From Gammaproteobacteria bacterium (GTDB taxonomy: Bacteria > Pseudomonadota > Gammaproteobacteria > UBA12402): a stretch of DNA of 9,970 nt. The stretch covers positions 1-9,970 of the forward strand of contig JANQHY010000089.1 in NCBI GenBank assembly GCA_028282395.1. Direction: 5' to 3'. Position 1 is the stretch's first letter. Each line of letters begins with the position of its first letter. This document shows, in pieces, positions 5,616 to 9,970 of the stretch. A program made the translations under genes and the position numbers. The notes under the pieces were generated by a model that worked only from the letters and a program-made list of their open reading frames with translations, was not told the origin of the DNA and made no database searches.

Positions 5616-6778
5616 GATTTTTTCACCTCTTGAATTACTTTCTCTGCTGCTTCTTGCAGGGTTTCAGCCGAAACAATTTTCAGATCACTCTCATTTAATT
5701 TCTGACTACCTAATTCAGCATTATTACCTTGTAGTCGCACCACAACCGGCACATTTACCTGCGCCTCCTTGACTGCGGCAATAATACCGTCTGCAATCAT
5801 GTCACAACGTACGATGCCACCAAAAATATTAATTAACACCCCTTTAACATTGTGGTCAGAGAGAATAATTTTAAATGCTTCCATGACGCGCTCCTGAGTT
5901 GCGCCGCCACCAACATCGAGAAAGTTTGCTGGTTCGCCACCATGCAGTTTGATAATATCCATGGTTGCCATCGCTAAGCCAGCGCCATTTACCATACAAC
6001 CAATGTCACCATTTAATGCAATGTAATTCAGGTTCCAGTCACGTGCACGATTTTCACGCTCATCTTCTTGTGATGGATCATGCATCTCTCGAATATCTGC
6101 TTGGCGATAAAGTGCGTTTTCATCAGCAGAGACTTTCGCATCAAGACAGAGCAGATCACCCTCGGGCGTAATAATTAATGGATTAATTTCTACGAGACTT
6201 AAGTCTTTTTCAACAAACATTTTACCCAGTGCCGTCAGAATATGGGCAAACTGTTTGATCTGCTTACCCTGCAGACCCAGTGACAATGCAACAGCACGAC
6301 ATTGATATGGCAGTACACCTAACAACGGATCAATAGAAAATTTAAGAATTTTTTCTGGCTCGTTTGCAGCAACCTCTTCAATTTCGACTCCCCCTTCTGT
6401 TGAGGCAATCACCATGATACGGCGCGTTGCACGATCAACCACCGCGCTCAAATAGAGTTCAGTTTCAATATCACACGGTTCAGCAATCAATACCTGATTC
6501 ACTGGTTGGCCCTTCTCATCGGTTTGAAAAGTGACCAGACGTGAGCCCAATAACCGTTGCACTTCGCTCATAACCTCTTCACTTGAGCGGCAGTATTTGA
6601 CGCCACCAGCTTTACCACGACCGCCAGCATGAACCTGAGCCTTAACGATCCAGGCGTCGCCGCCTAACAGTTTCAGGATCTCTTTGGTCTGCTCCCCATT
6701 CGCGGCAATCTCGCCGCGGGCGATGGGTAACCCATATTGATCAAAAATTTTCTTTGCTTGATACTCGTGTAAATTCAT
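5612..6778 (-). CDS. sucC: Succinyl-CoA synthetase beta subunit
   Basis: The ATP-grasp subunit of succinyl-CoA ligase, which binds the nucleotide and succinate. From the ATG at 6778 the protein is 388 residues and begins [10 protein letters not shown], identical in register to Escherichia coli SucC. An in-frame GTG four codons further upstream is therefore not the start. The nucleotide loop G-G-R-G-K-A-G-G-V is at 52-60. Metal ligands occur at the expected places: Glu197 and Asn199 (V-E-I-N-P-L) and Asp213. The C-terminal CoA-ligase domain has [14 protein letters not shown] and G-G-I-V-R-C-D. The gene starts 58 bases after sucB and overlaps sucD by four bases. No convincing separate promoter is visible in the sucB-sucC gap, so it is probably transcribed with sucAB. 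Confidence 0.97.
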   Translation of the reverse strand: MNLHEYQAKKIFDQYGLPIARGEIAANGEQTKEILKLLGGDAWIVKAQVHAGGRGKAGGVKYCRSSEEVMSEVQRLLGSRLVTFQTDEKGQPVNQVLIAEPCDIETELYLSAVVDRATRRIMVIASTEGGVEIEEVAANEPEKILKFSIDPLLGVLPYQCRAVALSLGLQGKQIKQFAHILTALGKMFVEKDLSLVEINPLIITPEGDLLCLDAKVSADENALYRQADIREMHDPSQEDERENRARDWNLNYIALNGDIGCMVNGAGLAMATMDIIKLHGGEPANFLDVGGGATQERVMEAFKIILSDHNVKGVLINIFGGIVRCDMIADGIIAAVKEAQVNVPVVVRLQGNNAELGSQKLNESDLKIVSAETLQEAAEKVIQEVKKS

Positions 6779-6836
6779 TACAATTCTCACAGGTTAAAAT
6801 GAAACATTATCCTCTCAGTGGCAGAGATACTACTCA

Positions 6837-8009
6837 TTATAAATCGAGTAAAAATCTTGCCGGATCCTCTAATAGCGATTTGATTGCCACTAAAAATGAC
6901 ACAGAGTCTTTGCCATCAACAATACGATGATCATAAGACAGCGCGAGATACATCATAGGCCGAATCACTACCTGGCCATCAACTGCAACAGGTCGTTCAA
7001 CAATATTATGCATCCCTAAAATAGCACTTTGTGGCGGATTAAGAATCGGGGTAGATAGCATCGAGCCAAATACGCCACCATTCGTAATCGTAAAGTTACC
7101 ACCACTAATCTCTTCCAGGCTTAATTTTCCTGACTGGCCACGTTTGGCAAAGTCGCGAATACCACCTTCGATATCAGCCATACTCATCTGATCAGCATCG
7201 CGCAATACCGGCACCACTAAACCACGGTCAGTCGATACTGCAATACCAATATCAAAATAGTTGTGATAAACAATATCACTACCATCAATTGAGGCATTAA
7301 TATCAGGAAAACGTTTCAGCGCCTCTACCACTGCTTTGGTAAAAAATGACATAAAGCCAAGACGTACACCATGATGTTTCTCAAAACGCTCTTTATAGCT
7401 CTGGCGCAATGCCATGACCGCTGACATATCGACCTCATTGAAGGTGGTCAACATTGCGGTACTCTGTTTAACTTCAAGTAGACGTTCAGCCACACGTTGG
7501 CGCAATCTTGTCATTGGCACACGCTTCTCTTCACGTGGTGCCATCGTTGCTGCCGCTGCCATATTGGCTGATTGTGCCGCAATCTGCTCAGCACTTAATC
7601 CCTGTTCTGCAGCCAAACGCCGCTGTGATGGCGATAATTGATTCTCACCAGCTGTTGACGGTAATGATGCTACAGAACTTGCCGGTGTGGCAGCCTTTTC
7701 CGCAGCCACTGGCGCACTTTTCTCCGCAGTAGCCGTTTTCTCTTCTGCTGCCGGTGCCTCTGCAGCGACCTCTCCAGGCTCAAATAGCGCTAATAGCTCG
7801 CCAGCTGTGACAACATCATCAACATTTTTCTTAATCTCTTTGAGCACGCCATCTTCTGGTGCCGGGACCTCCAACACAACTTTATCTGTTTCGAGATCGA
7901 GCAGATTCTCATCCCGTCTAACAGCTTCGCCAACTTTTTTATGCCACTCCATAACAGTAGCATCAGCAACGGACTCGGGTAATACAGGAACTTTAATTTC
8001 AATGGCCAT
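6837..8009 (-). CDS. sucB: 2-oxoglutarate dehydrogenase E2, dihydrolipoyllysine succinyltransferase
   Basis: The core E2 subunit, which carries the succinyl group from E1 (SucA) on a swinging lipoyl arm to CoA. At 390 residues it is slightly shorter than the roughly 405 of Escherichia coli SucB. An N-terminal lipoyl domain (1-78) has lipoyl-lysine Lys43 in E-T-D-K-V-V-L-E-V. An Ala/Glu/Lys-rich linker follows (80-122). A peripheral-subunit-binding region starts normally ([10 protein letters not shown], 126-135) but lacks the usual G-T-G-x-G-G-R and the T-x-x-D-V helix, running instead into an Ala/Met-rich stretch (142-158). The catalytic domain (about 163-390) is intact, with T-N-G-G-V-F-G-S (309-316) and the active-site H-R-I-V-D-G (His361, Asp365). 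An AAGGGG lies eight bases before the ATG. The gap to sucA is 37 bases. Reading the sequence as a simple frameshift does not restore the missing motif. Confidence 0.95.
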   Translation of the reverse strand: MAIEIKVPVLPESVADATVMEWHKKVGEAVRRDENLLDLETDKVVLEVPAPEDGVLKEIKKNVDDVVTAGELLALFEPGEVAAEAPAAEEKTATAEKSAPVAAEKAATPASSVASLPSTAGENQLSPSQRRLAAEQGLSAEQIAAQSANMAAAATMAPREEKRVPMTRLRQRVAERLLEVKQSTAMLTTFNEVDMSAVMALRQSYKERFEKHHGVRLGFMSFFTKAVVEALKRFPDINASIDGSDIVYHNYFDIGIAVSTDRGLVVPVLRDADQMSMADIEGGIRDFAKRGQSGKLSLEEISGGNFTITNGGVFGSMLSTPILNPPQSAILGMHNIVERPVAVDGQVVIRPMMYLALSYDHRIVDGKDSVSFLVAIKSLLEDPARFLLDL

Positions 8010-8046
8010 TGTGCCAACCCCTTATCGTTAGTTAGTTAAAAAATGT

Positions 8047-9970
8047 CTACTTCAATGCTTTCGCAACCAGCTCGCGCTGAGCAGCCGCATGACGCTTTGC
8101 TGAGCCTTCTGCCGGCGCAGCCATAGCTCGACGACCAGCATAATCGAGTTTGCGACCATGTTCAACCGTACATGCCAACAAATAGGACTGAATTTGATAC
8201 CAGGCGCCCTGGTTTTTCGGCTCCTCCTGACACCAAATCACCTCTTTCGCATTCGGATATTTGTCAAGCTGGGCCGATACCTCCTCGAGCGGGAAAGGAT
8301 AAAGCTGCTCAATACGAATGATAGCAGTATCTTTTATCTTATCATCACGGCGCTGCTGCAGTAGATCATAGTAAACCTTACCAGAGCAGAGTACGACACG
8401 CTTAACGTCCTTGGCATTAAGCTTATCTACCTCGGCCAATACGCGTTCAAACTGGCCGCTGGCCAAATCATCTAATGTTGATACTGCCAGCTTATGGCGC
8501 AACAAACTTTTCGGCGTCATTACAATAAGTGGCTTACGTGCTAAACGCTTCATCTGCAGGCGCAATAGATGGAATATTTGTGCCGGAGTGGTTGGGACTG
8601 CCACGGTCATATTCTGCTGGGCGCACAGCTGTAGATAGCGCTCTAAGCGTGCTGACGAATGTTCTGGCCCCATTCCTTCATAGCCGTGAGGTAAAAACAG
8701 TACTAACCCACTAAAGCGGTTCCATTTCTGCTCAGCAGAGCAGATAAACTGGTCAATCACCACCTGCGCACCATTGGCAAAATCACCAAACTGCCCTTCC
8801 CAAATGACTAACGCATTAGGCTCCGTTGCGGCATAACCATACTCAAATGCCATCACTGCCTCTTCTGAAAGCACTGAATCAATACAGATAAACGCTGCCG
8901 CCTTGTCATTATTTAAATGGTTCAATGGTGCATAAACACTATCATCTACTTGATTATGTAAGCGGGCATGACGATGAGCAAAGGTGCCACGACCGCTATC
9001 CTGACCGGAAATACGTACTGGATGGTCTTCGGTCAATAGTGTCGCATAGGCTAACAGCTCAGCATACCCCCAATTGAGTGGTAGCTTCCCAGCTGTCATC
9101 TTGTCACGATCAGCAAGCATCTTGCCAACCTGTGCCTGTACTTTAAAGCCATCAGGCAGTGTATTCATCTCTTTTGCCAGCTGCTTCAACCGTTTCAGCG
9201 GTACTGCAGTCTTCACCTTCACATTAAGATCAGTATTTTTAAGGTATGGTTCCCAGTCAGTGCTATAAAGATCATCAGGGGGCTCAGCCAACGTTTCAAC
9301 CAATGGGCAACCACGGTCAAGTAACCCACGATAGTCATCATTGATTTTCTTCGCCTGAGCGGATGTTACTGTCTTCTCATCAAGCAGCTGTTTAGAATAG
9401 AGTGCCAGCGTCGTTGGGTGTTTTCGAATAGTTTTGTACATCAATGGCTGCGTTGCTGCTGGCTCATCGGCTTCATTGTGACCATGGCGGCGATAACAAA
9501 CCAGATCAAGGACAACGTCTTTATGGAAGCGCATGCGATAATCCAGTGCCAGTTTTGATACAAATGCAACCGCTTCAGGATCATCACAATTAACGTGAAA
9601 TACTGGTGCCTGCACCATTTTAGCAACATCGGTACAGTAAAGTGTTGAGCGTGCGTCGAGGGGATTACTGGTAGTAAAACCGATCTGGTTGTTAATCACA
9701 ATATGCAGGGTGCCACCCGTGCAATAGCCGCGCGCTTGCGACAGATTAAACAGCTCCATCACCACGCCCTGCCCTGCCATTGCTGCATCACCATGCACCA
9801 GAATCGGTAGAACCTGCACTCGCTCTTTATCGAGGCGACGGCGCTGCCTTGAGCGCACCGATCCTTCTACCACTGGGCCAGCAATCTCCAAATGCGACGG
9901 GTTAAACGCCAAAGCTAAATGAACAATGCCCTTTTCAGTAATGACATTGGATGAGAAGCCAAGGTGATAT
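8047..9970 (-). CDS. sucA: 2-oxoglutarate dehydrogenase E1, SucA (5' end outside window)
   Basis: A thiamine-diphosphate-dependent decarboxylase that starts the 2-oxoglutarate dehydrogenase reaction and loads the succinyl group onto SucB. Only the C-terminal 640 residues lie in the window. The frame is open from the right edge, where Y-H-L-G-F-S-S and H-L-A-L-A-F-N-P-S-H-L-E-I match the middle of SucA, so a TTG at 9912 is internal and not a start. Visible marks include the H-G-D-A-A stretch with I-N-N-Q-I-G-F-T-T-S downstream (thiamine diphosphate and metal site), Y-R-R-H-G-H-N-E-x-D-E-P, and the transketolase-like pyrimidine domain with D-S-G-R-G-T-F and L-P-H-G-Y-E-G-M-G-P-E-H-S-S-A-R. The C-terminal domain has E-E-P-K-N-Q-G-A-W and ends Y-A-G-R-R-A-M-A-A-P-A-E-G-S. 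It heads the leftward sucABCD cluster as far as can be seen. Confidence 0.97.
   Translation of the reverse strand, partial: YHLGFSSNVITEKGIVHLALAFNPSHLEIAGPVVEGSVRSRQRRRLDKERVQVLPILVHGDAAMAGQGVVMELFNLSQARGYCTGGTLHIVINNQIGFTTSNPLDARSTLYCTDVAKMVQAPVFHVNCDDPEAVAFVSKLALDYRMRFHKDVVLDLVCYRRHGHNEADEPAATQPLMYKTIRKHPTTLALYSKQLLDEKTVTSAQAKKINDDYRGLLDRGCPLVETLAEPPDDLYSTDWEPYLKNTDLNVKVKTAVPLKRLKQLAKEMNTLPDGFKVQAQVGKMLADRDKMTAGKLPLNWGYAELLAYATLLTEDHPVRISGQDSGRGTFAHRHARLHNQVDDSVYAPLNHLNNDKAAAFICIDSVLSEEAVMAFEYGYAATEPNALVIWEGQFGDFANGAQVVIDQFICSAEQKWNRFSGLVLFLPHGYEGMGPEHSSARLERYLQLCAQQNMTVAVPTTPAQIFHLLRLQMKRLARKPLIVMTPKSLLRHKLAVSTLDDLASGQFERVLAEVDKLNAKDVKRVVLCSGKVYYDLLQQRRDDKIKDTAIIRIEQLYPFPLEEVSAQLDKYPNAKEVIWCQEEPKNQGAWYQIQSYLLACTVEHGRKLDYAGRRAMAAPAEGSAKRHAAAQRELVAKALK

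Noticed and set aside
6779..6790. GTG at 6790 as the sucC start
   Set aside because: It adds four residues with no family counterpart. The ATG at 6778 gives the conserved M-N-L-H-E-Y-Q start and the standard 388 residues.
6812..6826. Small CTCT/AGAG hairpin between sucB and sucC as a terminator or promoter element
   Set aside because: The stem is only 4 bp with no T-tract, and no convincing -35/-10 pair is nearby. The genes are better explained as one operon.
7687..8031. 114-residue open frame antisense to the start of sucB
   Set aside because: It lies wholly over the lipoyl domain and Ala/Glu-rich linker of sucB. Its Ser/Thr/Ala-rich translation is the mirror of that low-complexity coding sequence and resembles no protein family.
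8018..8032. Tandem TAAC repeats in the sucA-sucB gap (minus strand TAACTAACTAAC)
   Set aside because: Three short units in a 37-base spacer are readily produced by chance, and nothing links them to a function beyond providing extra stop codons.
9910..9912. TTG at 9912 as the sucA start
   Set aside because: The frame remains open to the window edge and the upstream residues match the interior of SucA, so the gene is simply cut by the window.

Overview
The window looks like ordinary chromosomal DNA of a gammaproteobacterium of low-to-moderate G+C (judged by eye, not counted). The evidence is the order TIGR02449-zapA-6S RNA-ygfA, which is typical of Gammaproteobacteria, together with a sucA-sucB-sucC-sucD cluster. 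The presence of the small coiled-coil gene before zapA and the divergence of the proteins from Escherichia coli suggest a lineage outside Enterobacterales, possibly Legionellales or a relative. That placement is an inference. I see no transposase, integrase, phage gene, CRISPR array, tRNA or rRNA.

Left part (1-2010). A secreted PEBP/YbhB-like protein, cut by the window edge, reads leftward. It is divergent from a rightward group of a short coiled-coil protein, the cell-division protein ZapA, the 6S regulatory RNA and 5-formyltetrahydrofolate cyclo-ligase. Three promoters with 17-bp spacers can be read directly: one for each arm of the divergent pair and one for the 6S RNA. The 6S RNA is absent from any ORF-based view. 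It fills the 200-base gap between zapA and ygfA, and its closing stem runs to within a base or so of the ygfA start codon.

Middle part (2011-4733). A ten-helix DMT/EamA transporter reads rightward and converges on a leftward amidase-signature hydrolase resembling fatty-acid amide hydrolases. A tandem-hairpin, U-tract terminator for the leftward transcript lies between them. The amidase is separated from sucD by 100 bases that contain a 64-base imperfect palindrome.

Right part (4734-9970, all leftward). sucA (5' end outside the window), sucB, sucC and sucD encode the E1 and E2 subunits of 2-oxoglutarate dehydrogenase and both subunits of succinyl-CoA synthetase. Together they convert 2-oxoglutarate through succinyl-CoA to succinate with substrate-level phosphorylation. 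Spacings of 37 and 58 bases and a 4-base overlap support one operon, with the amidase possibly read through from it.

I did not find a previously undescribed multi-gene system. The points most worth a second look are the 6S RNA whose closing helix includes the ygfA ribosome-binding region, a SucB whose peripheral-subunit-binding domain lacks its conserved second half, the FAAH-like amidase behind sucABCD, and the palindrome between sucD and the amidase.
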